From contig JAAYLH010000060.1 of NCBI GenBank assembly GCA_012521995.1, forward strand, positions 1 to 64,000: a stretch of 64,000 bases of DNA, read 5' to 3'. The notes under the pieces are model-generated. The model ran no database searches. It worked only from the letters and a program-made list of their open reading frames with translations, and was not told the origin of the DNA. How positions within the stretch are numbered: the first letter of the stretch is position 1; every line of letters starts with the position of its first letter. Made by a program: the position numbers and the translations under genes. This DNA comes from Bacteroidales bacterium. GTDB lineage: Bacteria; Bacteroidota; Bacteroidia; Bacteroidales; UBA7960. Shown in pieces: positions 33,550-41,698 of the stretch.

Positions 33550-33557
33550 CAAAGATA
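33550..33557 (-). promoter_or_regulatory. -7 element upstream of the AbgT gene
   Basis: On the minus strand TATCTTTG matches TAnnTTTG about 98 bp before the AbgT start. No -33 element was found. Confidence 0.4.
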
Positions 33558-33708
33558 AAATAATTGTTTGTTTTTGGGGGATAAAACTTGCAGGTTGAGC
33601 TGTTTTAATACTTTTTTGGAACACTTTTTGAAGGAAAAACAGGTTGGCTTTTCAATCAGTGGCAAGGGGAAAGGCAAAAATTGGCAGAAGGGGAAGATGA
33701 GGGTGTTC

Positions 33709-34533
33709 CTATCCAACGTTCAATTCAATCCGGGCATTAGCCATGGGGAAAGACTTAAGAAAGTTTTTTGAAGGGGTTTCTTTGAATATTCCAAACATAG
33801 CCGAGCCACTTCCGCTCATTGAAGCATACAAGGCTCCAGCTAGATAGAATTCCTGTTTGATTTGATCCAGGATAGGGTGTTTTTTGAAAATGGATACTTC
33901 AAAGTCATTTTTTAAAAAATATTTCCAATTTTCAAGGGGTTGGTTCAGTGCTTCGCGAAGGGGAATTTCAGGTATGACAGGTTTTACCCCTGCATAAGCT
34001 TTAGCAGTGCTGACATGGATGTGTGGATTAACCACAAAGAGAGACAAGCCCGACAGGTCAATAGAGAATGATTCCAGTTGTTCACCGCGACCGCTAACCA
34101 GAATAGGTTTATTTTCAATAAAGAAAGGGCAATCGCTTCCCAGTTTTTCGGCAAGCTTTTTCAACGCATTGGAGGAAATCTGGAGGGAGAATAACTGATT
34201 GATGAGTTTCAGGGTGAATGCTGCATCGGCACTTCCCCCTCCCAAGCCTGCACCCATAGGGATGTTTTTGTGGAGGTGGATGGAAACATCAGGGATGCCA
34301 TATTTTTTCTTCATCAACAGGGCTGCCTGCTGGCACAGGTTGGGTTTTCCATTTGAGGGGATCTCCAGTCCTGAGGAAGTAAATGAAGGTTGGCCGTTTT
34401 TTGCCTGAATTACCTCAAGGATATCATAAAGGGTAATGGGAAGAAGCAGGGATTCAATGTTGTGAAAGCCATCGGGGCGGCGTTCAAGGATATTGAGGCC
34501 CAGGTTTATTTTTGCATTTGGGAAAGTGATCAT
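33709..34533 (-). CDS. ispE: 4-diphosphocytidyl-2-C-methyl-D-erythritol kinase
   Basis: The 274-residue GHMP kinase phosphorylates CDP-methylerythritol in the non-mevalonate isoprenoid pathway. It starts MITFPNAKINLGLNILERRPDGFHNIES and has the ATP-binding loop PMGAGLGGGSADAAF and the C-terminal SMSGSGSAMFGIF. The track ORF begins 62 codons earlier inside the AsmA-like gene; ATG 34533 is correct by family alignment and leaves a 19-bp gap to that gene. It is the last gene of a probable SRAP-rluB-asmA-ispE transcript. Confidence 0.96.
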   Translation of the reverse strand: MITFPNAKINLGLNILERRPDGFHNIESLLLPITLYDILEVIQAKNGQPSFTSSGLEIPSNGKPNLCQQAALLMKKKYGIPDVSIHLHKNIPMGAGLGGGSADAAFTLKLINQLFSLQISSNALKKLAEKLGSDCPFFIENKPILVSGRGEQLESFSIDLSGLSLFVVNPHIHVSTAKAYAGVKPVIPEIPLREALNQPLENWKYFLKNDFEVSIFKKHPILDQIKQEFYLAGALYASMSGSGSAMFGIFKETPSKNFLKSFPMANARIELNVG

Positions 34534-34552
34534 AAGAGGGCAAGGTTGAGGA

Positions 34553-37156
34553 TCATGGGCCGTCTTCGTCCCATCCGATCTCAAATTTGGTTTTTTCTTT
34601 TCTCCTGCGGAACAAACCTTGGCGCTGGTTCTGGTTTTCATCGGGAACGATGTTTTCCGTCGGGGTTTCGTTGCCTCCAAATTCCCTGCGAAAGGCATCG
34701 CGAAGGTTTTGTCCTTCATTTCTTAAGTTGTCGCGCATTTTTTCGCGTACTCCCTGGGAATCATACCTGAATTCTGGGTTCTCTGTAGTGCCTGTGACCC
34801 TCAGGAAGAGGGTGGTTCGGCCTAAGCCATCATCAATGATGTCACCATATTGTTCCTGGGGGTTTCTGCGTTGTCGGTTTTTGCGGGAGAGGATCTCGCT
34901 GAGAAGGATATGGATACGGTAATCAATTTTGTTCTCAAAGGTATGTTCACCCGAGAGTTTCAGGTCAAGGGCGCTTGAGTTGATCTCCATATCGGGGATA
35001 ATAATTTTGTTATCCTTGATCCTGATTTTGTTTTCGAGGGTGGAGAAAGTGACCTTATCGAGGTCATCGACCCTAAGGAATCGTGAAAGGGCAATGAGGG
35101 GCTCGAAATTGATCAATGCACCCTGGTCGACCCTCATATCGGCAGTGGTTTCAATGCTATTCCAGTCAACAGCCAACTCGGGAGTCCAGCGTCCCCCAAA
35201 ATCGAGATCGGCAGTCATTTTTCCAAAAATGTTCTCATCGGTGATGCTGGCTTGACCAAAGTTACCCATCTGGTAGAAAAGCTTGTTGATATCTACCTCC
35301 TGAATACTTGCGTGGATTCCAATGGTAAAAAAGTCATTGCGGACACCATCGATAAATCCTGAAGCCCTGACCTGCCCATCCATTGAACGGAAGGAAAGAT
35401 CCTGTGCGAGAAATCTTTTGTTTTGGAGGCTTGCCTGCCCCATGACATGGGTAGCTTCAAATTTCTGAAAGGTTAAATGTACCACATTGGCTTCAAGGTT
35501 AAAGCCGACGCGTTCAGAGAACTTTAATTGGTATGTGGTGTCGGCTTCGCTGACGCTGTATTTCAGCAGTTCATTGAAGTTGAGGTTGTTACTGTACAAG
35601 CTTGCAACTATGTTTATCTTTTCATTTTCGAGGAAAAGGAAAGGAAGGACATTGCGGAAGTAGCCTTTGAGCTCGAAGTCACTGCTTCCTGCGTGTCCGC
35701 TGAAATTTTCCACCACAAGGTCGTTGTTGCTAAATAGCAGGGCGCCGTTAAACTCCCTGAAGGCAATGGGGTTTCCTTTAATCTCAAAGCTAAGGTCTTC
35801 GTAATTAAGGGTTCCTGATGCTCTAGCGGAGACAAAGTCTTGGCCTGTAAAACGGTTTTTTTCACTCATCCCTCCCTTAAAATTCAGGTCCATATGGATT
35901 CTTCCTGAGGCATTTGGGATTGTATCGACTCGGAAGAGTTTCACAAGGTCGCCTGCATCGGCATCGGCAAACATATTGAAGTCAAGGCGAGGTTTGGTGA
36001 AATCGGTCAGGGAGAAATGCCCCCGAAGCACGCCTTTGTTTATTGTAGTATAGAACTCTTTAAGGGAAAGCATTGAAGAGGAGAGGTTATTCTTATGCCC
36101 ATTATCGAAAAGCCCATCAAGTTGAATCTGTTTAAGGGAAAGGCCACTTCCTCTGTGGGTGAGTTCACCCTTTGAGATGTTAAAGGATGCCTTGATGTTT
36201 GGGTTTTCTTCTGAGTTAAGCAAGCCATTGACATTCACATCCAGTTGAAGAGTTCCTTTTCCGCGATAGCCCTTCACATAGGGCAAAAGGCTTTCTGGAA
36301 GGTCATTCAGGAGTTGAGCAAGTTGCAGTTGTTTTCCCAGTATATGGGTTTCAAATTGAAGGGCTTCGGGGAGATTGACAATGGTGCCCTGAACTTCGAA
36401 AGCGTTTTGGTTGATTTCCAGGAGACCTTTTTTGAAAATGAATTCGCGGTTTTCGTTAACCTGGAGGGCCATATCCAGATCCAACGGCCTTTGCCTGATA
36501 AACACGGCCGAATCAATGGCCACCAGATTTCCCGTCAGGTTTCCCTTTGCAGAGAGGTGATAGGAATCATTCCTGAAGTTTCCGCTCATCGAAACTTTTC
36601 CCAGATCAAGGTCGATCAGGCTATTCTGTTTCTGGTCGTGAAAGATGAAATGAACATTTGTAAGCAGGACTTTCTTGAGGTCGAAGGCAAATTCAGATAC
36701 CTGCTCCTCTTTTTTCTCTTTCCAGATTTCATAATTTGGATTTCCTTTAGGGTCGAGTCTCAAAAAGACTTTTGCCTTGTTGATTTCCACTTCGCGGATT
36801 GTGTAATTTCTGAAAAGGAAATTCCACAGGCTGAATTTGAAGTATACCCTATCGGCCCGAAGAAGGGGGTCTTCTTCTGGCAATTGATCATGGCCAGTGA
36901 TTGATATTCCGGAAAAGGTAACGGAAGCCAGGGGGAAACGCCTGATGAGGTCAAGACTGATATTGTCGACGGCAACCTCGGTGTTCAGGTTTTGGTTAAT
37001 GGTTTCGACGAATACCTCCTTGATCTTATTCTGGAATATCAGGGCGGTAAGGCTTAAGATCAGAAACAGGCCAGTAATAAATAACCCGCCTGAAATTCCT
37101 GCTATTTTCAGGAATTTCAGCGTGGATTGTTTTTTACTGAGCCCTGTTTGCTCCAT
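34553..37156 (-). CDS. AsmA-like envelope protein
   Basis: The 867-residue protein has one N-terminal transmembrane helix (about 15-38, FLKIAGISGGLFITGLFLIL). The opening EVAVDNISLDLIRRFPLASVTFSGI resembles the N-terminal domain of AsmA/TamB-type proteins. The rest is beta-rich and exported, ending in a charged tail (NLRDAFRREFGGNETPTEN) that looks disordered. AsmA-clan proteins are thought to form long grooves that move lipids between membranes; which lipids this clade handles is unknown. It lies 16 bp after rluB and 19 bp before ispE, so it is co-transcribed with them. Confidence 0.88.
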   Translation of the reverse strand: MEQTGLSKKQSTLKFLKIAGISGGLFITGLFLILSLTALIFQNKIKEVFVETINQNLNTEVAVDNISLDLIRRFPLASVTFSGISITGHDQLPEEDPLLRADRVYFKFSLWNFLFRNYTIREVEINKAKVFLRLDPKGNPNYEIWKEKKEEQVSEFAFDLKKVLLTNVHFIFHDQKQNSLIDLDLGKVSMSGNFRNDSYHLSAKGNLTGNLVAIDSAVFIRQRPLDLDMALQVNENREFIFKKGLLEINQNAFEVQGTIVNLPEALQFETHILGKQLQLAQLLNDLPESLLPYVKGYRGKGTLQLDVNVNGLLNSEENPNIKASFNISKGELTHRGSGLSLKQIQLDGLFDNGHKNNLSSSMLSLKEFYTTINKGVLRGHFSLTDFTKPRLDFNMFADADAGDLVKLFRVDTIPNASGRIHMDLNFKGGMSEKNRFTGQDFVSARASGTLNYEDLSFEIKGNPIAFREFNGALLFSNNDLVVENFSGHAGSSDFELKGYFRNVLPFLFLENEKINIVASLYSNNLNFNELLKYSVSEADTTYQLKFSERVGFNLEANVVHLTFQKFEATHVMGQASLQNKRFLAQDLSFRSMDGQVRASGFIDGVRNDFFTIGIHASIQEVDINKLFYQMGNFGQASITDENIFGKMTADLDFGGRWTPELAVDWNSIETTADMRVDQGALINFEPLIALSRFLRVDDLDKVTFSTLENKIRIKDNKIIIPDMEINSSALDLKLSGEHTFENKIDYRIHILLSEILSRKNRQRRNPQEQYGDIIDDGLGRTTLFLRVTGTTENPEFRYDSQGVREKMRDNLRNEGQNLRDAFRREFGGNETPTENIVPDENQNQRQGLFRRRKEKTKFEIGWDEDGP

Positions 37157-37172
37157 AGATATGTTTTTTTGT

Positions 37173-38273
37173 TCACCTTAGCATTTTGAGGAAACTCACC
37201 TCTTTTTCAGTGAGAAACCTCCATTTCCCCCTGGGCAAGTCTCTTTTGGTAAGTCCTGCAAAGATTACCCGGTCGAGTTTGGTCACTTTGTAACCGAAAT
37301 GCTCAAAGATCCTGCGGACAATTCGGTTTTGCCCTGAGTGAATCTCAATGCCGACCTCTTTTTTATTTTCCGCCTTATCAATATATGATACGGCATCAGG
37401 CTGTACAAGGTTATCCTCAATTTTTACTCCTTTTGCGATCGAATCGAGATCTGCCCTGGTAAGGGTTTTGTCCAGGTGCACATGGTAGAGCTTTCTGATG
37501 CCGTGTTTTGGGTGGGTAAGTTTTTTTGCAATTTCGCCATCATTGGTAAGCAGGAGCAGGCCGGTGGTATTCCTGTCGAGGCGTCCCACTGGGTATACCC
37601 TCTCGGGGCAAGCGCCTCTTACCAGGTCGATGACGGTCTTACGTTCCTGGGGGTCATCTGAAGTGGTGATGTAATCTTTGGGCTTATTCAAAAGGATGTA
37701 CACTTTCCTTACATTGTTGAGGCGTTCATTTCCATACATGACCACATCACCGGGCTTTACTTTTATGCCCATCTCGGTGACGATCTCTCCATTGACGGTA
37801 ATGGCTCCGTTGCGGATCAGCATATCAGCCTCACGGCGTGAACACACCCCTGCATTGGCGATGAATTTGTTCAGGCGAATACTTTCATCAAGAGCGCCTT
37901 TACGAAGAGATGATTTCCTCTCGTATTTTGAGGGTACTTTGTCTCTTTGGGGAGCACTCCCGTATTTTCCTCTTTTTCTTGGCCTTTCCTCAGAAAAGCG
38001 GTTTTCCCTGGGGGAGGATTCATCCCGGGCTTTTTTCCTGTCTTTTCCATAAGGTGTTACGGGCTTCTCACTTCTTCCGCGCGAGGAGGGGTTATTCCTG
38101 CGGTTGTCACTGTCTTTTGATGGCCAGCTGTCTTTCTGAATGGGGTTATGGTCTCTGGTTCTTTTTTCGGGACGGGCCTCGCGGCTGGTTTTTTTGCCCG
38201 GAGTTCTCTTGCCAGGGTTTTCCTGACGCTTTTTGCGCCGGTCTCCTGTGGATCCGGCTGAAGGTTTTCTCAT
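37173..38273 (-). CDS. RluB/RsuA-type pseudouridine synthase with long basic N-terminal extension
   Basis: Residues about 130-366 form a complete RsuA/RluB-family enzyme: an S4 RNA-binding domain (RLNKFIANAGVCSRREADMLI), then the catalytic domain with the active-site aspartate in VGRLDRNTTGLLLLTNDG, and GQNRIVRRIFEHFGY near the end. It isomerises uridine in rRNA, most likely 23S. The first 130 residues are very rich in Arg, Lys, Ser and Pro, almost surely disordered, and should bind RNA non-specifically; such extensions occur in other Bacteroidota. It probably shares a transcript with the SRAP gene 44 bp upstream and the AsmA-like gene downstream. Confidence 0.93.
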   Translation of the reverse strand: MRKPSAGSTGDRRKKRQENPGKRTPGKKTSREARPEKRTRDHNPIQKDSWPSKDSDNRRNNPSSRGRSEKPVTPYGKDRKKARDESSPRENRFSEERPRKRGKYGSAPQRDKVPSKYERKSSLRKGALDESIRLNKFIANAGVCSRREADMLIRNGAITVNGEIVTEMGIKVKPGDVVMYGNERLNNVRKVYILLNKPKDYITTSDDPQERKTVIDLVRGACPERVYPVGRLDRNTTGLLLLTNDGEIAKKLTHPKHGIRKLYHVHLDKTLTRADLDSIAKGVKIEDNLVQPDAVSYIDKAENKKEVGIEIHSGQNRIVRRIFEHFGYKVTKLDRVIFAGLTKRDLPRGKWRFLTEKEVSFLKMLR

Positions 38274-38317
38274 TCGGTTTTGAAATTGGGGTGTTTAATT
38301 AAGCAACGCTTATTTTA

Positions 38318-38998
38318 CTAAAAAAGTGTCAGGTTGGGGTCCTGCCAGGGTAATATTAATTCAGGCAGATTAACAGCTGCACTGTTCACTTTTGGGGATA
38401 CCTTAAATCGATTCATTTTGTTGGCGGGGTAAGGCTGAAGGATATCCTCCAGTTTGTTCCAATTGGTTTCGCTGAACCATTTTTTATGGCTTTCCCGGTC
38501 AAGTATCACGGGCATTCGGTTGTGAATTCCATCTAAAAGGGAATTTGCCCTGGTGGTGATAATGGAAAACGAAAACCTCAGCGAGCCGTCTGTTTCCCTG
38601 GTTTGGTTGAAAAGTCCCGCAAAAGCAAACAGGTCCTCATTTTTCAACTGGAAACGCCAGGGCTGTTTGATTCGGCCAGCTTTTTCCCATTCAAAAAAGC
38701 CATCTGCCGGGATGATGCATCGTTGGGTGTCAAGCAAGCTGTTGAACATTTTTTTCTCGCGCAAAGATTCGGAGCGAGCATTGATCACAGGAGCGGATTC
38801 ACCTGCAAAATTTTCCCAGGGAGCACTAAGCCCCCACTGGAACATTTGCAGATGTGAGGGTTGATCCATGGCAATCACAGGCAAGAATTGCGTTGGGGCA
38901 GCATTGTAAACCTGACCCTGAAAGTCAGGAGGAATTATGACCCTGAAATGGTCACCGATCTCCCGGGCTTTTTTGCTTATGGAATATCTCCCGCACAT
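38318..38998 (-). CDS. SRAP-domain (HMCES/YedK-type) abasic-site protein
   Basis: The 226-residue protein starts MCGRYSISKKAREIG; Cys2 becomes the N-terminal nucleophile that forms a stable thiazolidine crosslink with abasic sites in single-stranded DNA. The other conserved elements are present: NARSESLREKKMF, ADGFFEWEK with the catalytic glutamate, and HNRMPVIL with the histidine. It protects replication forks from abasic lesions. Length and start are normal. A terminator of the previous gene sits just upstream. Confidence 0.95.
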   Translation of the reverse strand: MCGRYSISKKAREIGDHFRVIIPPDFQGQVYNAAPTQFLPVIAMDQPSHLQMFQWGLSAPWENFAGESAPVINARSESLREKKMFNSLLDTQRCIIPADGFFEWEKAGRIKQPWRFQLKNEDLFAFAGLFNQTRETDGSLRFSFSIITTRANSLLDGIHNRMPVILDRESHKKWFSETNWNKLEDILQPYPANKMNRFKVSPKVNSAAVNLPELILPWQDPNLTLF

Positions 38999-39016
38999 GC
39001 AAATGTATATTACTAT

Positions 39017-39041
39017 AAAAAAAGGCGCTGGAAGCGCCTTT
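39017..39041 (-). terminator. Intrinsic terminator of the 93-residue unknown gene
   Basis: On the minus strand AAAGGCGCT pairs with AGCGCCTTT around a three-base loop and is followed by a run of seven U. Confidence 0.85.
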
Positions 39042-39063
39042 GATATCTTCTGGAATGCCGGTT

Positions 39064-39345
39064 TTATTCGGATATCTTGTTGAGTTTGTCAAAAGCGTCG
39101 TTTACTTTCTCAAGTAGCTCATCGAACAAGGTACGGTAAAAGTTTCGGAGGCTTTGGCCATTCTCGTTTACCTCAGGGTTGTTGATCCGGAAAATCATGT
39201 TTTCACGAAACTCAATCATTTCGTTAATGATCTGGTCAAGTTCTTCATGTTTATCCTGTTGGGTATACTGATGGATCATGCAAGTCCCGATCACTTCATC
39301 GATCAGGTAATTGAGGTCCTTTTTAAGGTTCTTGATGCTTGCCAT
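39064..39345 (-). CDS. Conserved-looking small helical protein, function unknown
   Basis: The 93-residue product (MASIKNLKKDLNYLIDEVIGTC...) is strongly acidic and helical, with no signal peptide or membrane segment, so it should be cytosolic. It has a good -7 element upstream and its own terminator, normal codon use and no overlapping gene, which support it as real. I recall similar uncharacterised proteins in Bacteroidota but cannot assign a function. Confidence 0.8.
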   Translation of the reverse strand: MASIKNLKKDLNYLIDEVIGTCMIHQYTQQDKHEELDQIINEMIEFRENMIFRINNPEVNENGQSLRNFYRTLFDELLEKVNDAFDKLNKISE

Positions 39346-39367
39346 TTTTTTTCAATTATTTTGGCTG

Positions 39368-39375
39368 CAAAAATA
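39368..39375 (-). promoter_or_regulatory. -7 element of the 93-residue unknown gene
   Basis: On the minus strand TATTTTTG matches TAnnTTTG, 22 bp before the start codon. Confidence 0.5.
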
Positions 39376-39420
39376 ACAATAGTTTTTGAGCCTTTTAAGA
39401 AAAAAATCAAATAGTTGCTA

Positions 39421-39891
39421 TTAATAAAAGTCAATCATTTCAATGTCATAGATTAATACGGCATTGGGGGGGATTGTGTAGTTTCCGTATACTCCATAAC
39501 CCAGGCCTGAAGGGATGAGAAGTTTTCCCTTGCTACCCCTGTTGAACATTGGGATACCATATTTAAAACCAAGGATGGTTGCGCTCAGATTGAATTTTTG
39601 TCCCTGACCTCCTCCAAACTCTTCTCCATCTAATAAAAACCCTGTGTAATTGATTTCTACAGTGGAGGTTTCAACAGGGAAGCTCCCTGAGCCAGCCTTT
39701 TCGATTAGATAAAACACACCGGATTCAAGTTCCTGGGCATCCAGGTCGTGCTCCTCAATATATTTAAGGATTTTTTCCCGGTCTTTTGCAGCTTGTTTTT
39801 CAGGGTCATCTGAGCCGCAGGAAACTGCCATGATCAGGAAGGGCAGGACGAACAGGGGTTTAAGCAGGGTTTGAAAACTAATGGGCTTCAT
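39421..39891 (-). CDS. FKBP-type peptidyl-prolyl isomerase lipoprotein
   Basis: I start the gene at ATG 39891; the track start is a TTG six codons earlier. The 156-residue product has a lipobox AVSC (Cys26), so it is exported and anchored. The FKBP domain occupies about residues 60-156 with VEINYTGFLLDGEEF, PMFNRGSKGKLLIPSGLGYG and IPPNAVLIYDIEMIDFY, the usual core of the family. It would assist folding of envelope proteins. It is a single gene downstream of the ftsZ terminator. Confidence 0.92.
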   Translation of the reverse strand: MKPISFQTLLKPLFVLPFLIMAVSCGSDDPEKQAAKDREKILKYIEEHDLDAQELESGVFYLIEKAGSGSFPVETSTVEINYTGFLLDGEEFGGGQGQKFNLSATILGFKYGIPMFNRGSKGKLLIPSGLGYGVYGNYTIPPNAVLIYDIEMIDFY

Positions 39892-39965
39892 CTTTTGTAA
39901 TTCCTTCAAATACTTTTATTTGAGTGCAAAGCTACAAATAAAACTGGTTTGTGGTGATGGGGGAG

Positions 39966-39993
39966 AAAAGAAAAAGCCGGACAAGCCGGCTTT
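39966..39993 (-). terminator. Intrinsic terminator of the division cluster after ftsZ
   Basis: On the minus strand AAAGCCGG pairs with CCGGCTTT around a five-base loop and is followed by a U-rich run. It closes the long mraZ-ftsZ gene string. Confidence 0.85.
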
Positions 39994-40053
39994 CTCTGAG
40001 AAAACAAAACCAAAGAATGATTAAAACAAAAAACAGCAAAACAAGGCAGGGCC

Positions 40054-41598
40054 TTAATCCACGTTATCGTGGAGGAAAGAGTTGTTGGATTTAATCTGAG
40101 CCTTTTGGTCTTCGCCTTCATTGAGGGTAAACCTGGAGACTTGGGAGTCGGAGCTCAGGGGGGTATTGTTCAGGGCTACATTTCTTCTGACGAAAGCAGG
40201 TTGCCTTTCCAGATCCTGGAGTCCTTCAGGGGTTTTTAGCTTCATGCTGAGTTCGCGCAAACGTTGTTCTCTGTCTCTGATTTTCCTTTGAAGATCAGCT
40301 TCTGAGACCGGGTTTGACATTGGTTCCATTTCGGGCCTGATATCGTTATCAGGTGCTTCATTTTCCAGGGATGAGTGGTTTGTAAGGCTGAAATCAGAGT
40401 CATCTCCCATACCGGGGAATTCGTAGGTCACTGCAGGCTGATCAGGACGAATCTCAGGTTTCGATTCAGGCTTCTTCTCGGGTGAAGGGGTAGTCTTGAT
40501 GAATTTCTTCATGCCACTATTTTCTTCTTCATAAGGATTGTTATGGTTCGAATGGCTTGTTTTATCAACCTTTTCACCAAGATCGATCACCGTTTTTTCA
40601 GGTAGCTGATCTGTCAGGTAGCCTTTGCCTTCCCCAAAGCCTGTAGCAACCAGGGTAACACTGACTCTGGACTCGAGGGATTCGTCCTTTCCAAGCCCCC
40701 ATATGATTTCAGCTGTTGAGCCTGATTCGTCTTGAATATAATCAGTGATTTCAGAGATCTCATCCATGAGGATTTCCTCCACTCCACTGGTAATATTCAG
40801 TAAAATATTTTTGGCACCACGAATGTTGTTGTCATTAAGCAGGGGAGAGGACAGGGCCATTTCGATGGCTTTGATTGCACGGTTTTCTCCTTCAGCGCTT
40901 CCGCTACCCATTATGGCTACGCCGCTGTTTGACATAACCGTTCTGACATCGGCGAAGTCGACATTGATATTTCCCGTAAGGGTAATAATCTCTGCAATGC
41001 CCTTGGCAGCGGTGGTCAAAACATTGTCGGCCCGGGCAAAAGCTTCAGTCACAGAGAGGTTTCCGTAAAGTTCACGCAGGCGGTCGTTGCAAATGACCAG
41101 GAGGGTATCCACATGCTCCTGGAGCTGTTTGATGCCTTCTTCGGCTTGCTGTCTTCTTTTTCTTCCTTCAAACATAAATGGGATTGTGACAATACCTACT
41201 GTCAGGATGCCCATTTCTTTAGAAGCGCTGGCAATAACAGGGGCAGCACCAGTGCCGGTGCCACCGCCCATCCCTGCTGTGATAAACAGCATTTTAGTGC
41301 CTTTGTCCAGGACTTCCCTGATGCGGTCAAGGTCTTCAATAGCGGCATTTTTACCCACTTCTGGAAGGCTTCCGGCGCCTCTCCCTTCGGTAAGGCTGAC
41401 ACCAAGCTGGATTTTATTGGGAACGGGGCTAATATCCAAGGCTTGGCTATCGGTATTGCATATGATAAAGTCAACACCTTCAATACCTTGCTTGAACATG
41501 TGGTTTACGGCATTACTGCCTCCGCCACCAACACCCAGCACTTTGATAATGGATGATTGGTTTTTTGGCAGGTCGAATTTGATCATTTCTTTGGTCAT
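40054..41598 (-). CDS. ftsZ: Cell division protein FtsZ
   Basis: The 514-residue tubulin homologue forms the division ring. The GTP-binding domain has KVLGVGGGGSNAVNHM at the start and the tubulin signature GGGTGTGAAPVIA near residue 106, with the catalytic T7 loop NVDFADVRTVM. After about residue 330 comes an acidic, probably disordered linker and then the C-terminal block with PAFVRRNVALNN and the final NNSFLHDNVD, which should bind FtsA or other membrane tethers. A second ATG four codons on is an alternative start. Last gene of the cluster. Confidence 0.98.
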   Translation of the reverse strand: MTKEMIKFDLPKNQSSIIKVLGVGGGGSNAVNHMFKQGIEGVDFIICNTDSQALDISPVPNKIQLGVSLTEGRGAGSLPEVGKNAAIEDLDRIREVLDKGTKMLFITAGMGGGTGTGAAPVIASASKEMGILTVGIVTIPFMFEGRKRRQQAEEGIKQLQEHVDTLLVICNDRLRELYGNLSVTEAFARADNVLTTAAKGIAEIITLTGNINVDFADVRTVMSNSGVAIMGSGSAEGENRAIKAIEMALSSPLLNDNNIRGAKNILLNITSGVEEILMDEISEITDYIQDESGSTAEIIWGLGKDESLESRVSVTLVATGFGEGKGYLTDQLPEKTVIDLGEKVDKTSHSNHNNPYEEENSGMKKFIKTTPSPEKKPESKPEIRPDQPAVTYEFPGMGDDSDFSLTNHSSLENEAPDNDIRPEMEPMSNPVSEADLQRKIRDREQRLRELSMKLKTPEGLQDLERQPAFVRRNVALNNTPLSSDSQVSRFTLNEGEDQKAQIKSNNSFLHDNVD

Positions 41599-41636
41599 AA
41601 TTTTCGGGGTTGAAGGTAAAAATTTTCAGTGAGCGG

Positions 41637-41693
41637 AATAAGACGGAAGGGCAACTTTTATTAACAAGTTTTTCCGCCTTATTGTTAATAAAA
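41637..41693 (-). promoter_or_regulatory. Mutually exclusive hairpins in the ftsA-ftsZ spacer
   Basis: In the 100-bp gap two pairings compete. Arm TTTTATTAACAA (41656-41667) is fully complementary to 41682-41693 (12 bp). The segment AATAAGACGGA (41637-41647) pairs with 41673-41683 over 11 bp with one G-U. The pairings cross, so both cannot form as simple hairpins. No U tract follows on the minus strand, so this is not an ordinary terminator. It may tune ftsZ expression relative to ftsA. Confidence 0.5.
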
Positions 41694-41698
41694 TCTGA

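Noticed and set aside
34534-34719. Extended N-terminus of ispE in the ORF track
   Set aside because: The 62 extra codons overlap the C-terminal coding region of the AsmA-like gene; the IspE family start MITFPNAKINLGL is at 34533.
36245-36904. 219-residue plus-strand ORF inside the AsmA-like gene
   Set aside because: Shadow frame; the minus-strand frame gives an uninterrupted 867-residue AsmA-like protein.
39000-39007. TACATTTG on the minus strand next to the SRAP start codon
   Set aside because: It matches the -7 consensus, but transcription from it would begin inside the gene; Cys2 must follow the initiator Met, so a downstream start is not possible.
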